DNA from: Sialis fuliginosa
Lineage: Eukaryota; Arthropoda; Insecta; Megaloptera; Sialidae
Length of the DNA: 64,000 nucleotides
Reading direction: 5' to 3'
Assembly (NCBI GenBank): GCA_961205875.1
Contig: OY540822.1
Coordinates: 4,280,501 to 4,344,500 of the forward strand
In this document: positions 10,078 through 21,164 of the stretch, piece after piece
Numbering within the stretch: the stretch's first letter is position 1
Layout of the letters: the number at the start of each line of letters is the position of its first letter
Made by a program: the position numbers and the translations under genes
The notes under the pieces: generated by a model
Seen by the model: only the letters and a program-made list of their open reading frames with translations
Told to the model about the DNA's origin: nothing
The model's database searches: none

Positions 10078-10703
10078 TTGCATTTTCACATTGATGTGGA
10101 TGTTTTAGTTTTATTGACTGCGCTCTCACCAACAGATCGAGAAATTTATTTTCGAAAACCAGTTAAAGGCAAAATACCACAAAAAGTATACTTTTCAAAG
10201 AGCTTGGAAACAGTATTACCAAAATGTAACAACATATCCTGTTCTTACATGCTTTCACTGGCTGTGACACGACGTCCGTTTTTTTCCAACGTGGCAAAAA
10301 TGTGTTTGCAAAAAATTTCGAGAAACGTCTGGTCTTGCAAAACGCTGCGACAGTTTTCGAAAATGAATGCAACGATACCAATGACATTTTTAACGCTGGA
10401 GTTACATGCACCGCTTTATACGCTGCCCCTCAAAAAATAAAAGATCTAAATATATTAAGATATAACTCTTTTATAAAAGCAACTGCTAAAAATAGCTGCG
10501 TTAAACTGCCGTCTTTGCCACCTACTGCAGATGCCGCTCTTGGACACTTCAAAAGAGTATATCTGCAAATTCAAACGTGGCTTGGAAGAAAAATGTCACC
10601 AGAACAATGGGGTTGGAAATATGAATGCGGAATACTGACACCGCAAACAATGACGCAGCTACCAACTCCAGAATCTTTATTAAAAATCATAAGGGAAAAA
10701 TAA
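10078..10703 (+). pseudogene. Academ-like transposase/nuclease, decayed copy, 3' half
   Basis: Continues the gene broken at 3410. The first piece matches the intact protein (30818-35260) from its GEDIDLLVIL motif (here HIDVDVLVLL) through the EIYFRK and KVYFSKS blocks. A frame change near 10240 brings in the GCDTTS nuclease motif. From 10302 the frame reads to 10703 with LPSLPPTADAALGHFKRVY and QTWLGRKMSPEQWGWKYE, matching the region before the C-terminal Cys cluster. The Cys cluster itself and about 70 residues around the insertion point are missing. It is a pseudogene, and the homology to the intact copy is clear over most of its length. Confidence 0.8.
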
Positions 10704-11604
10704 GATAAAAAATATGGAATTTTACGTTCATGCTCCTCATGAATATTGTCTATCAAATGCGCCGCAGTCAAATTCGACACGGGATTGGAAGAGGTTTGTT
10801 ATAATTTGTTTTTTCCGTTTAAGGTTCGTGAAAATATACTAAACTCCAAAATTAAGGGATCACTAATTTTTTCAATATTTTTAAGTATATTTGAATGGCA
10901 GTATCTCCGCGAAAAATGGTCGGATAACAGTTTTAAAAAAAACACTTTTAAAGCTTGAATGTTCTAGTTTTCGAATCTTGTTGAAAATTTTATTATCCTT
11001 AAGGATAACATCTTTTTTTGAAGATGAAACGCCGAAAACAAAAATATTCAAAAATGTATACCAATTTTGAGAGGCTCTACAGGACTTGAAATTTTTTTTG
11101 GTTAAATCAAATAAAAGATGTTTGTAGATCAGACTTTTTTCTTTAAATTTTTTTTTTAAATCCCGCGCTTTTAAGAACCGTTGTCTATGGTATTTGAAAC
11201 GTCATTTGTCAACATTAACGTGAAGTTAGTTGCGATTCGCCGGCGCCGTGTGAGCACAGTTAAAAAAGGTAATTTATTGTTTTACAGTCAAAAAGTAAGT
11301 TTTTTGGGCTTTACTTAATGCCAATTTATTTAAAGTGATGCATGTTTGTGAAAACAGAAATCTAATCATAGTATATCTAGCTACTAGACAGCATGAGTGT
11401 CAGATCTTAACCTCAATCGCAAGTGGGTTTATAAAGCTTGTTAAGTGAAGTTGTCGCGATGTTATACCTTAGCCACCCAACTTACGATGTACCTCGGTCA
11501 CTGTCCAAGGTACATCATTTTGGTCGGAAATAGGTCAAAAATTATTAACATACGTTTTTATGAGTATAATTGTATTGTATTAAAAAAACATATAACATTG
11601 TAAA
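10704..11604. other. Non-coding AT-rich stretch
   Basis: No gene recognised. It contains a hairpin-forming pair around 11487-11517 (GATGTACCT ... AGGTACATC), which may belong to the 5' end of the Tigger-like element that follows. Confidence 0.4.
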
Positions 11605-12620
11605 ATGCCGCGAAGCAAGGAAAAATTAAGAGACCTGTGCTCGACACAAAAATTATTGAAAATGCAGTAAATTTAGTGAAGGCGAAGAAATTTACACTTC
11701 ATGGTGCTTCCGTGCATTTTCCCGAACTACCTTAAGGAGATACTACCGCCACATGATGAAAGAAGGCACCTCAGTGCAAGATTTGTGTGAAAATCTTGCA
11801 GTCAAAAAAGTATTCAATGAAGTATTCAATAAAATGCTAGTGGACTACATCAAGGATGCAGCAAATCTTCAGTTTGGTTTAACCTTAAAAGACGTAAAAA
11901 TACTGGCGTACCAGTTCGCAAAGGTTAATCAAATTAAGTACCCTTCTACATGGGACTCTAAACAAATGGCAGGAGAGTACTGGCTGCGATTATTCAAGAA
12001 ACGTTATAAAGAAGAGCTCTCTCTTCGTAAACCAGAAGCCACGAGCTTGGCGCGTTCGTCGGCATTCAATAAACACACTGTTGAACTGACGTTCAATAAT
12101 TACAAGAAAGCTCTGTCATAATGCCCGTCAGATTTGAAAGCAGTTAACATTTGGAATATAGATCAGACAGGATTGTCTACAGTGCACGTCCCTCCAAAAA
12201 TTCTGGCACCAACTGGAGTTAAGCAAGTAGTATCCGTGACAAGCGCTGAAAGAGGAAACACTGTTACGATGATAGCTGCTTGTAATGCTGGTTTTTAAAG
12301 ACTTTATGATTCATGGAGCACCAGAAGGCACTTTAGGTGCAGCCAATCCATCGGGGTGGTCTAATGAAGCCACTTTCGTGATGTTCATGAACCATTTCAT
12401 AAAATTAGCAAGATCTTCTAAGGAGCGGCCTGCTATTGTTCTCATGGACAATCACGAAAGTCAAATTTCTGTTCCAGCAATTCGCCTGGCAAAAGAAAAT
12501 GGTGTGGTTCTTGTTACTCTACATCCACACACAAGCAATAAAATGCAACCGTTGGACAAATCAGTTTTTGGACCATTTAAAACGTATTTTAATTAGGCAG
12601 CTAACGAAAAGTGGATAAGT
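11605..12620 (+). pseudogene. Tigger/pogo-like transposase (DDE_1), broken
   Basis: A Tc1/mariner-superfamily transposase of the pogo/Tigger/jerky type. It begins near ATG 11605, with a frame change before KIIENAVNLVKAKKFT (helix-turn-helix DNA binding). It then runs from 11753 through the CENP-B-like block SLRKPEATSLARSSAFNK. An in-frame TAA at 12119-12121 is followed in the same frame by the first catalytic region, NIWNIDQTGLSTV. A frameshift near 12285 leads to VLMDNHESQIS (second Asp) and NKMQPLDKSVFGPF (third Asp). All three acidic positions survive, but at least one stop and two frameshifts disable it. Its C-terminus is replaced near 12618 by a Tc1 fragment. Confidence 0.8.
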
Positions 12621-13182
12621 ATGGCAGCAACTGGTGTTGGCAAAATATTTGTTTGTACCGGAAGAATGAACAGCGTACGTTATATTGAAATGCTCGAGGA
12701 AACATTAGAAGCTTCGTATTTAAAACTATTCGACGAAATAAGTAATAATTATTATTTTCAGCAAGATCATGCTCCTTGCCATAAATCCAAACGGGTATTA
12801 GAATGGTTTGAAAGTAATAGGATTAGAGTTTTAGACTGGCCGCCCCAATCCCCAGATTTATCCCCGATCGAACATTTATGGGGCATTTTAAAAACAAGAC
12901 TAGCTCGTTATAAGTGTGCCTCAAAAGATATGTTAAAAGAACGAATTTATAATGAGTGGAATAAAATATCAGAAGAATGCCGAAAATTAGTGGTAAGCAT
13001 GCCTCGTTGTACTAAATATTGATAAATATTTTTGTAAATAATTTTTTTAAATAAAATTTTTATTCTTTGAACCTGATACTATAACTTACAGTTAAAATTT
13101 AAAATCCTAGCAATTTAGGTCTAGTAACAAGAGTATATCTAAATTTTCATTGGGGGGTCTAATACTTTATGCCAGGGCTGTA
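12615..13182 (+). pseudogene. Tc1-type transposase C-terminal half with 3' end
   Basis: The ORF at 12621-13022 encodes the second half of a Tc1/mariner transposase: FQQDHAPCH (second Asp), then exactly 34 residues to the glutamate in SPDLSPIEHLW, the DD34E spacing. The N-terminal DNA-binding half and first Asp are missing. Coding is followed by about 160 bp ending GGTCTAATACTTTATGCCAG ... CTGTA, which looks like the outer 3' inverted repeat of a Tc1 element next to TA. The reading frame passes from the Tigger-like sequence upstream into this fragment with little spacing, so the two are physically fused. It cannot move by itself. Confidence 0.8.
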
Positions 13183-13425
13183 TATAAACCCTTTGTTGAC
13201 TAGTGGTATCACAGTGAAACCACTTATCAAATAATTTATTTCTAGTTTCCTAGTGGTTTTACATGGATACCACAAGCATACAGATCCTATACATTCCCCT
13301 ACCTAACAATTTCCAGACCCACTACAACTCTCTGCCTCTTGCGGCAAGTGTGACTAATAACTCGTCCACACTTGTTGATGTGTTGATGTTACATATTTAT
13401 TGTTATTTTTCAAGAATACTATAAA

Positions 13426-14565
13426 ATGAGTGGTAAGTAACATATATATTTATTAGTAAATACATCAAACAGTGTCAGTTTTATAATATTGTGTTTGTCT
13501 TGTAAAATTAGTAACCTTTTTTCGCGTGGGAAGTTTATGGTTTTGGGCTGAAAACACAAGGCTGATGTATGTTTTTATTTTAGGCAATCGCAAATTTTCT
13601 ATTATTCAACTAGAGCAGATGTCTCAAGATGACTTATTCACGTTATTGGATGAAGTACCGATATTGGTGATTGGGATGATGAAAATAATTTAGTAAATTG
13701 GCCCCTCTCAGTTGATAACACTATGGGAAATATAAATAATATGGACATATATATGGAATTGAAGAAGAAGTTTTAAAAGAGGAAGCAGATGGAATAGAAA
13801 ATAGTGAATGGGAAAGTGACGACGAACTTCCCTTGTCTGTCGTAAAAGCTAGGATAACAAGGGAAAGTACTATTTGGACGCAAAACACAGTGTTTTCTGA
13901 AAGTACCGGTCCTAATATCCCAGATAATATCGAAGAACCTACAGATATTTTTTTACATTTACTTTCAAATGAAATGATTGACCATATAGTATTTCACACA
14001 AATCTGTATGCACTTCAAAAAAGTGGATGTAACCATAATTCTTATGTAGCAACAAACCGTGAGGAAATAAAAGCTTTTATAGGTGTGAACTTCCTCATGG
14101 GAGTGAAGCGTCTCCCAAGTTATCGTGACTATTGGTCTTCTCGATTAGAACTTCGAAATTCATATATTTCGTCGGCTTTATCTCGTGACCGTTTTACTTG
14201 GTTACTTGGCAACATCCATTTGAACGATAATTCTATTACACCATCTAGAAATTCAGAACATTATGACAAACTTTATAAAATCAGACCACTAATCGAAAAA
14301 TTATCAGAAACATTTTTGTCATTATATAAGCCTTCAAAGAATCAAAGCATAGACGAATCTATGATGAAATTTAAGGGGCGTAGCTCCCTTCGTCAATATT
14401 TGCTTCTGAAGCCAATCAAAAGAGGCTATAAAGTCTGGATACGTGCTGACGAATCAAGCTTTGTATGCGAATTTCAAATCTATACTGGTAAGAAATGGAA
14501 AGAATTAGGTCCTAGCGTTATAAAAGATCTTACAAGAAATTTGGTTGGGAAAGAACATATCGACG
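13426..14565 (+). pseudogene. piggyBac transposase N-terminal half, with first intron
   Basis: The likely start is ATG 13426 (ATGAGTG), followed at once by a perfect donor GTAAGT. The intron is 13433-13583, ending TTTATTTTAG, and joins in frame to an exon encoding NRKFSIIQLEQMSQDDLF, a typical acidic piggyBac leader. After small frame slips near 13660-13830 the main frame runs from 13833 with the DDE_1_7 domain: FIGVNFLMGVKRLPSYRDYW, QSIDESMMKFKGR (first Asp) and GPSVIKDLTRNLVGKEH. Normal piggyBac sequence stops at that point, near 14565, and the frame continues without a break into hAT sequence. The part holding the second and third catalytic Asp is gone. Confidence 0.85.
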
Positions 14566-16694
14566 AGTTCACGCGTGATCACATTTGTAAGAACGGAGCC
14601 AATCAAAACATCCAAAATGATTTTCCTAAGAGTGAGCGCATTAACAAAGATAAAGCGCGGCAGTTGTCGAGACATTTATTCGAACGTCAGCTTCTAAATG
14701 GTGAAAAAGTTCCGCGAAAGTGGCTAATTTATTCCAAAAGTACTGGATGTGTTTTTTGTGGCCCTTGTCTGCTTTTTAATGGCGGGGAGAGTCAGTTCGA
14801 CAAAAAAGAAGGTTTCAATGACTGGAAAAATTCATATCATCGAGTGTCAACTCATGAGAATTCGCCTACTCACAAATTATCTGTTCTGCATATGAAAGAA
14901 CGAAGCAACGTGTTAGGTCGCATTGACCACGCATTAACAATGCAATTAGATGAAGAAATAAATTACTGGAAAAACATTTTGAAAAGAGTAGTTGCATGCG
15001 TAAAAGCGCTTGCATCACGTGGTTTGCCTTTCAGAGGACACGACGAAAAATTTGGATCAATCCACAATGGAAATTATTTGATGTCCTTAGAGCTTATCGC
15101 TGAGTTCGATTCGTTCTTAGCCAAACACATTACACGTTATGGAAATCCAGGCTCAGGATTTACGAGTTATCTTTCTTCAACAACATGCGAATAATTCATT
15201 CGACTTATGGGAAACAAAGTTTTGGAGACAATTGTAATGGAAATATTAACAGCAAAATATTTTTCTCTGATCATTGACTCGACACCGGATATATCTCACG
15301 TAGACCAGCTCACTTATTTAATCAGATATGTCCTGCCTAATGGATCACCTCTAGAACGGTTCCTCAAGTTTATTCCAAACACAGGCCACAAATCACAACA
15401 AATGACAGATGCTGTTACCTCAACTTTAACTGAATTGGGAATTGACCGCGGGCAATCATATGACAACGCAGCTAACATGTCAGGCATATACAACGGCCTG
15501 CAAGCTAAAATAAAGGAAATTTCACCCCTTGCCGACTATGTTCCCTGTTCAGCACACTCGCTTAATTTAGTAGGTGAATGGGCAGCTGAAAGCAGCCAAG
15601 AGGCTTGTTCGTTCTTTTCTCTACTCCAAGAGTTATACAATTTCTTTGCAGCGTCAACTCAGCGTTGGGAACTCCTTCAAACCCATTTCACCGTCAAAAG
15701 TCTATCAACGACTCGTTGGTCAGCTCGTGCAGACGCATGCAAAAGTTTATGCGAATCCTGGAATGAAATCCATAAAGCGCTAGTCACCATCGAAAATGAC
15801 ACACAACAGAAGAGAACCGTTATATGCGTAGCAAGAGGTATTCGTTTGAAACTGGAACGTTTTGAAACGGCCCTCATGGCCGTTTTTTGGGGATGTTTAC
15901 TAGATCGCATTAACGCCACAAGTAAAAAACTTCAGAGTGTGGAAATTGACATTACCATTGTCATAGAACTGTACGAGGCTTTAATACATTTTGTTGGCGA
16001 AACAAGAGAGAATTTCGATGATTTCGAAAAAAAAGCGAAAAAACTGTCTTTCGTACAGGAATATGAAAAAGATTTTGGACGCAATCGAAAGCGTAAGCTG
16101 CTTCCTGGCGAGACAAATACAGGTGAAGAGATGCAACAAAAAAATGGCCGTGAAAATTTTAGAATAAATACTTTTTTGGTAGTAATTGATACATTGTCAG
16201 AAGAACTGAAAAGACGCCGGGATGCTTATAAATTACTCTACAATATATTTTACTTTATTACCAACCTGACAAATCTAAGCATCTCAGAAGTCGAAGATAA
16301 GGCCAAGGCATTGCAAATGATTTATTCTACTGACTTAGAAGACAACTTTACAGAAGAATGTCTTCATTTTCGTTCTCACTGCAGCATAAAAAATGAGGAG
16401 CGAAAGAGTGCAGTCAGTTTGTTGAAATGGTTACGAACCGAAGGTCTTCAAACCATTTACCCAAACGTGGATATTGCTCTTCGTATGTGTGTGTGTACAC
16501 CCGCCAGTAACTGTACAGGAGAATGATCGTTTTCTTGTTTGCGCAAAGTTAAAAACTATTTACGCTCAACAATGACGGAGCAGAGGTTAAACGATCTTGC
16601 TTTGCTTAACATAGAAGCTGATTTTTTAAGCAAATTGGATTGCGAAGATTTAATTAATGATTTTGCTGCGCTTAAGTGCAGACGAGTTTTGTAA
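14566..16694 (+). pseudogene. hAT transposase, TTF/ZMYM1-like, two nonsense codons
   Basis: A hAT-type transposase of the group annotated as zinc finger MYM-type protein 1-like. It is read in the same frame as the piggyBac half upstream. It shows a TTF-type finger (STGCVFCGPCLLF; then WKNSYHRVSTHENSPTH) and a DUF4371-like core with LIIDSTPDISHVDQL (first Asp) and GQSYDNAANMSG (second Asp). The C-terminal dimerisation region ends FAALKCRRVL at 16694. In-frame stops are TAA at 15192-15194 and TGA at 16524-16526; the second lies where relatives have Arg, consistent with CGA-to-TGA decay. Apart from those the frame is open for more than 700 codons. The N-terminus and left inverted repeat are missing. 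Confidence 0.88.
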
Positions 16695-16905
16695 CACATT
16701 GTAAAACATTTATTTTATTAAAAACAAAACCTAAAACCGTTTTAAATGTTTTATTTAAATGTCCAATCATCCCTGAAACCTCGGAAAATATTATAAACTA
16801 GCTTTATAAGCTAGCTTTTAGTTAAACAATTTTCTGAATCAATTAAAAGTGGGAATAAAGTAAATTCATGAATTATGTATCTAGTCTATAATGATGGGTG
16901 CTGAG

Positions 16906-16962
16906 AAAGGGGCGGCACATGGCCTGGGGCCTAGAGCAGCTAGGACTGCAAATCCGCCACTG
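16906..16962 (+). repeat. Right inverted repeat of the embedded hAT
   Basis: Reading outward on the minus strand the sequence is CAGTGGCGGATTTGCAGTCC, a classic hAT terminus. It ends at 16962. The expected 8-bp duplication (next bases ACTGTCGG) has no partner on the left, because the left end of the hAT was lost when it became fused to piggyBac. Confidence 0.7.
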
Positions 16963-16969
16963 ACTGTCG

Positions 16970-17220
16970 GTAGTGTTGGGACTTATTGGGGCGAAACAAA
17001 ATAAACAAAATCGTGGAAGACCAAAAAGCGGCCTGCATAAATTCAAGACCACTGTCCCATTTGAAATACGGACTGATCAAAGTGCTCATATGCCAATTCA
17101 TGGAAGTTCTCGTAGGTGCGCTCACTGTAGTACAAGGCAGGAACCACATAGAACCCGTTGGGGTTGCAGTGTATGTAATGTATAGTTATGTTTAAGTGAC
17201 AAAAAAACTGTTTTGTACCT
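16970..17220 (+). pseudogene. piggyBac transposase C-terminal zinc domain
   Basis: The C-terminal piece of the same piggyBac whose N-terminal half lies at 13426-14565. It reads GLIGAKQNKQNRGRPKSG, then a Cys-rich RING/PHD-like cluster CAHCSTRQE ... WGCSVCNV. A TAG interrupts the last Cys pair; the frame continues LCLSDKK. This cluster binds the transposon ends in known piggyBac proteins. Its position just inside the right end and just outside the hAT inverted repeat shows the hAT sits inside the piggyBac gene. Confidence 0.8.
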
Positions 17221-17462
17221 TTCCATAAAAAATAAACAATAAATGACTATCTTTCTTTACATTTGTTTTATATCACCAAATTATTTGCCAACCCATTTAC
17301 ATGCCTAGTGGTTTCAAGCTGAAACCACGGTCTGAAAGCTAACCACATTGCCTTAAAAATCTGAAAAAGCAATTTTTACATTTATTTTTATGTAATTAAC
17401 TTAAATCTATAAATAAAAATTATATTTTCAAAAAATAAATAAATCCGGCAACAAAGGGTTAA

Positions 17463-19055
17463 CATAAATACATAATCTACTCTCTTCTAACACAACAACA
17501 TGTGACTTTCGAAATTTTAGACAAGGGGCACTCATACTCTCTGTATTAACTGGAGTTGTTTAGGGTGTAGGGACACAATAAGTTACAAAGAATATTCTAC
17601 AGAAATAAAACAAACGCAAAACAAAAAGAACATCTTAGAATATTCGTATACACAACAACACTCTTCTAACGTGCGAGATAGACAAGGAGAGAAGATGCAG
17701 GCAGCAAGTGACGACGCAATCACGCTGACGGAACTCTCTCGAATGATATCGATAACGTATCGGCAGCCACGAGAAAGATCTAGAAGAAGACCACAAATCA
17801 CATATAATATAGATAATCAGCTCTTATGGCCATCATTGGTTACTCTTGGAAATATGAAAGGGGCAAGGGGAATGCATGTTCTAGTTATTTTCATGAGCTA
17901 CGTAGGTAAAACTGTGCCCGTTTACTGGGAAGTTGACAGTTATTTGAAATGTATATTTGTTGCAAAAGTGTAACGTTATGACGACGTGTTGTAGTTGTTT
18001 GTGTAGTGTTTTCTAATTTAAAGATATTTTTCTGTGTTATCGTGATTTTAAAGTATTATATTTCAATTTATATTCAAAAGTGTTTTTAGATAGTATTGAA
18101 AAAAGTAAAAATTTGGTGTTAAATCTGTTAGTGTCAATGCAATAATAATTTAAATATGTATTCTTAGTTTGTGCAGACATCAATTTATTTATTTTTGTAG
18201 TATTGATAGTCATAGGTAGTAGGTAGCATTCCTACATTTTAAAATTAGTAACAGATTTAATATCATATACATTTATCAATGTAATGGATAGATATTTAAC
18301 CTAAGTGTTTAACATGCAGTAATGTGACTCTATATAGTGATGCATATTATATAAGAAACTGTCAATAATCTTTAAAAATTAAATAATATATTATTGTAAA
18401 ATTCAAAATAATGTATATTATATAAATAAATCGATACCCGGGAAAAAATTTCAGATCTGAAGTGATCTCGGTTGATCTTCATTTTGGAACAAATCAGATC
18501 TTTGTAAATAAATAAACTTTTGTCTACCTTAAATAACAAATTAATACACATATACTATATAGAAACCTTGTTTATAATTTAATCAATTTAAAAAAAATTG
18601 TACAGAAACGTATTGAATGATATTTGAGGCCCGTGTATTAAATTAATAAATAAATTAACAACAACGCCGGAAGTGCTCTATTTATTGAAATTCTACATAA
18701 AAATTCTATACAGAGATGTTTTAAGCACTGATTATTCAAAACTTCAACTTTTTTAAATATTATAAAAATTATAAAACACATACTTCACGTGTAGTGTCAG
18801 AACCAGGTTTATTCAAAATAATGAAAAACTAGAAATTCACGACAGCCATGACATGGCCATAAAATCAATCTTTTTTTATTGAAAAAATAACGGATAGTTC
18901 ACAACTAAAGGCCAATAACCTTTAGGATGTCAACTTCCAAATAGTATTAACATTTTATAAACTGACAATTATTTGTACACGGTAAAACTTGAAAAATGAA
19001 ACTATAAAGAATTTACTAATCTGTTGAACGTCAATAAATTGAGGGTTCATTTCAA
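17463..19055. other. AT-rich intergenic stretch with a decayed MITE end
   Basis: 17473-17553 is a diverged copy of the right end of the MITE at 48376-48683 (shared ACTCTACTC/ACTCTCTTC, CAACATGTGA and ACTCTCTGTATT blocks). An ORF at 17671-17973 resembles nothing I know. The rest is simple AT-rich sequence with no recognisable gene. Confidence 0.5.
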
Positions 19056-19059
19056 TTAA

Positions 19060-19640
19060 CCTTCAAGCAGTCGCGCGGCGTCTAATCGACCGCACTTACA
19101 TTACATTATTGTTTATAATTTTGAATATTTTCGTCACAAACATTTCTCGTCTCAAGTACCCTCTTCTAAGTTCACTACAAACAAAAACAACTAATTACCC
19201 CTTTCCCCGAGCGTCGCGCGTTGTACAAATAGCTTTTGTTTTAGTCGCGGCGAAGATTCTGATGAGGAAGAAAACTGAGATTTTGAATTTTATAATTTTT
19301 ATTCTAAAATTTTTGATTTCTAATTATAAGGATTTATGTTGCCAAATTGTTTTGCCAGTGTGTTTTTTTTAAATTTGATTTTATTTAATTTTATTGAAAT
19401 TTTGATCCAATCCAAAGAAAATATGTGTTCTTTTTTAATTATCATTTCAATTGCAGTTACTTCGATTAGAACATATTTTTAATAACTATATACTTTCCTG
19501 ATTGAAAGATAATTGTTTTAATTATTAAAAATACATGATTAATTAACTATTTGGTGTTTTAATTCCCTTAAATCTTCAATAGGTCTTTTAGGTTACGCGC
19601 GACTGCTCCCGTTCCTTTTGACTACGCGCCTGCTTGAAGG
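19060..19640. mobile_element. Non-autonomous piggyBac-type element (MITE)
   Basis: Flanked by TTAA on both sides (19056-19059 and 19641-19644). The ends are CCTTCAAGCAGTCGCGCG and CGCGCCTGCTTGAAGG, a 14-16 bp inverted repeat with one mismatch. It is 581 bp long with no transposase frame. A short acidic run (GATTCTGATGAGGAAGAAAAC) may be a scrap of the N-terminal region of a piggyBac transposase, which would make this an internal-deletion derivative. Confidence 0.85.
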
Positions 19641-19941
19641 TTAAACGAAAAAAATGTTATTATGTTTAACAGTTGTATTGAAAATTACAAAATTTTAAAC
19701 AAACAATAAATAAATTAAACGCATTTTATTTTAAAACCCATTTTGAAAATACCTATTTTCCATTTTGCATTTTGAAAAAATTTTTTTAAACCATTTTGCA
19801 TGTGAAATAAATTGATTAAATATTTTGTATTTTTATTTCAAATGCATTGTGACAACCATTTTGCACATCTCTGCTTGATATTCTATTATAAAAAATCAAT
19901 GCAAAATTTTATAAGATGTTACCTGAAAACTATGTATTTAA

Positions 19942-20256
19942 TTAACCAAGTGCTTTACGATATACAACATTTGCAGTTTTACCTTCCGGTGCTAATTTCA
20001 CAAGATTACTTGGTTTACTGACCCTCGAGCATGCTACATAAAATTTTCCGTTCAATGGTAATTTGAACGCTGCATGCGCAGTTCTATCACCTTCTAACAA
20101 TGTGGCAGCAATTCCTGATGAAGCAACTCCGATTGCGAATTTTCGTTCACTTCTCACCTTTGCGATTAATAAATTGATTAGGTATGTTTTGCCCGTACTT
20201 CCTGGCGCATCTAAAAAGAATAAACTTCCGGTATTATAAAATTTTACAGTAAACAT
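19942..20256 (-). pseudogene. Helitron-type Pif1 helicase remnant
   Basis: Encodes the Walker A region of a Pif1-family helicase, LFFLDAPGSTGKTYLINLL, followed by VASSGIAATLLEGDRTAH, both typical of Helitron Rep-helicase proteins and their Pif1 relatives. The next residues, FKLPLNGKFYVACSRVSKPSN, jump directly to the last helicase motif (YVACSRV). Several hundred residues (motifs Ia to V) are therefore deleted. A frameshift lies just upstream near 20260. It is a dead internal-deletion copy on the minus strand. No Rep domain is nearby. Confidence 0.8.
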
Positions 20257-20709
20257 TTCTGTTAATCTTCTGTGAGTGGAGTTTCATTACTATCAACGGT
20301 TTTTAATAATGTATCAACATCGTTATTAATCTCTCTGATATAGACCCTATTTTCTATAATCAAGAAAGCTCCACAAGAAAACTACAAATAGCAATAAACA
20401 CTATTATTGACTGGACCAGAAAATGGAGAGTCAAAAAATTATTTGGGAAACTGTCATAATTTTGCTATTTATCAACCGAATGAAGCAAAATTGGTATTAC
20501 CGGAAAGAGGAATGTCACAGCTTTCAAACGCCGGTCTGAACACATAGATATAACAACTAGTTACTCAGATATGGTTCGAGTCTCGGAACTTATTTGTCGC
20601 ACTGTGTATTACCCTTTCTTAAGCATTAATGAATACTTATTTCATAATAATATTTTATAATACACTCTTGTTTGAATAGATATTTCACTGTTCCCAAAAA
20701 TTATTATTA
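20257..20709. other. Non-coding stretch
   Basis: Upstream remnants of the minus-strand helicase may reach about 20330. Beyond that I see no coding or structural signal. Confidence 0.35.
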
Positions 20710-21164
20710 GGGGAAAGTGGGGTACATTCTGCCATGGTTTACTTACGGACACTCATCAAAACATTCGGAATATTTGAATTTAGCACTTAATTCTTTGTGA
20801 CACAGTTGGTAACATGCAATCCATTGTTCCCAAAAAGTGTGCTGTTGATCGCAACGATTTTGCTCTATATAAAAATTATTGTGTTCTTTTTACAATTAAT
20901 GATAAGGTTTTATAAAAATTACAACACCAATTTCTGACATAAACTTAACCGTAAAACATACACAGGTAGATTTTTTTTTATTTTGCTTGTACTACTACAC
21001 ATGGGGTACATTCGGCATGCTTGAGGTGGGGTACATTTGGCCACTGTCCGAATGTACCCCTTTCACATTAGTGAAAAAGTTACGTAAGTAATCTAAGTCG
21101 TGCTTTTAATTTTCAAACAGATGCCGCGGAAATACGTATCAAAAACAGAAAGAAATGTCATTAA
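20710..21164 (+). pseudogene. pogo-type element, 5' end and first 14 codons
   Basis: Starts with GGGGAAAGTGGGGTACATTC after a TA, a terminus typical of pogo/Tigger-type elements in insects. An internal palindrome lies at 21030-21060 (GGGGTACATT ... AATGTACCCC). ATG 21121 opens MPRKYVSKTERNVI, the usual pogo transposase start. The frame is cut at the TTAA at 21161-21164 by a piggyBac insertion. Beyond that insertion the same codon phase resumes (NEDDIRDAVISWFDKNRLL) at 23158-23231, then is cut again. Further pogo sequence is at 24040-24455. Confidence 0.75.

Larger units (their letters stand above)
13189..17458 (+). mobile_element. piggyBac transposon carrying an internal hAT segment
   Basis: The ends are CCCTTTGTTG (13189-13198) and its inverse CAACAAAGGG (17449-17458). 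The right end abuts the piggyBac target site TTAA (17459-17462). The left flank reads TAAA, one base off. Subterminal palindromic blocks built from CTAGTGGTTTC/GAAACCAC occur at both ends, as in other piggyBacs. It is 4,270 bp long, about twice the usual size, because a hAT-derived segment occupies the centre. Confidence 0.85.

Noticed and set aside
17671..17973. 100-codon plus-strand ORF
   Set aside because: No motif, no homologue I recognise and an abrupt change of composition along it; not supported as a gene.
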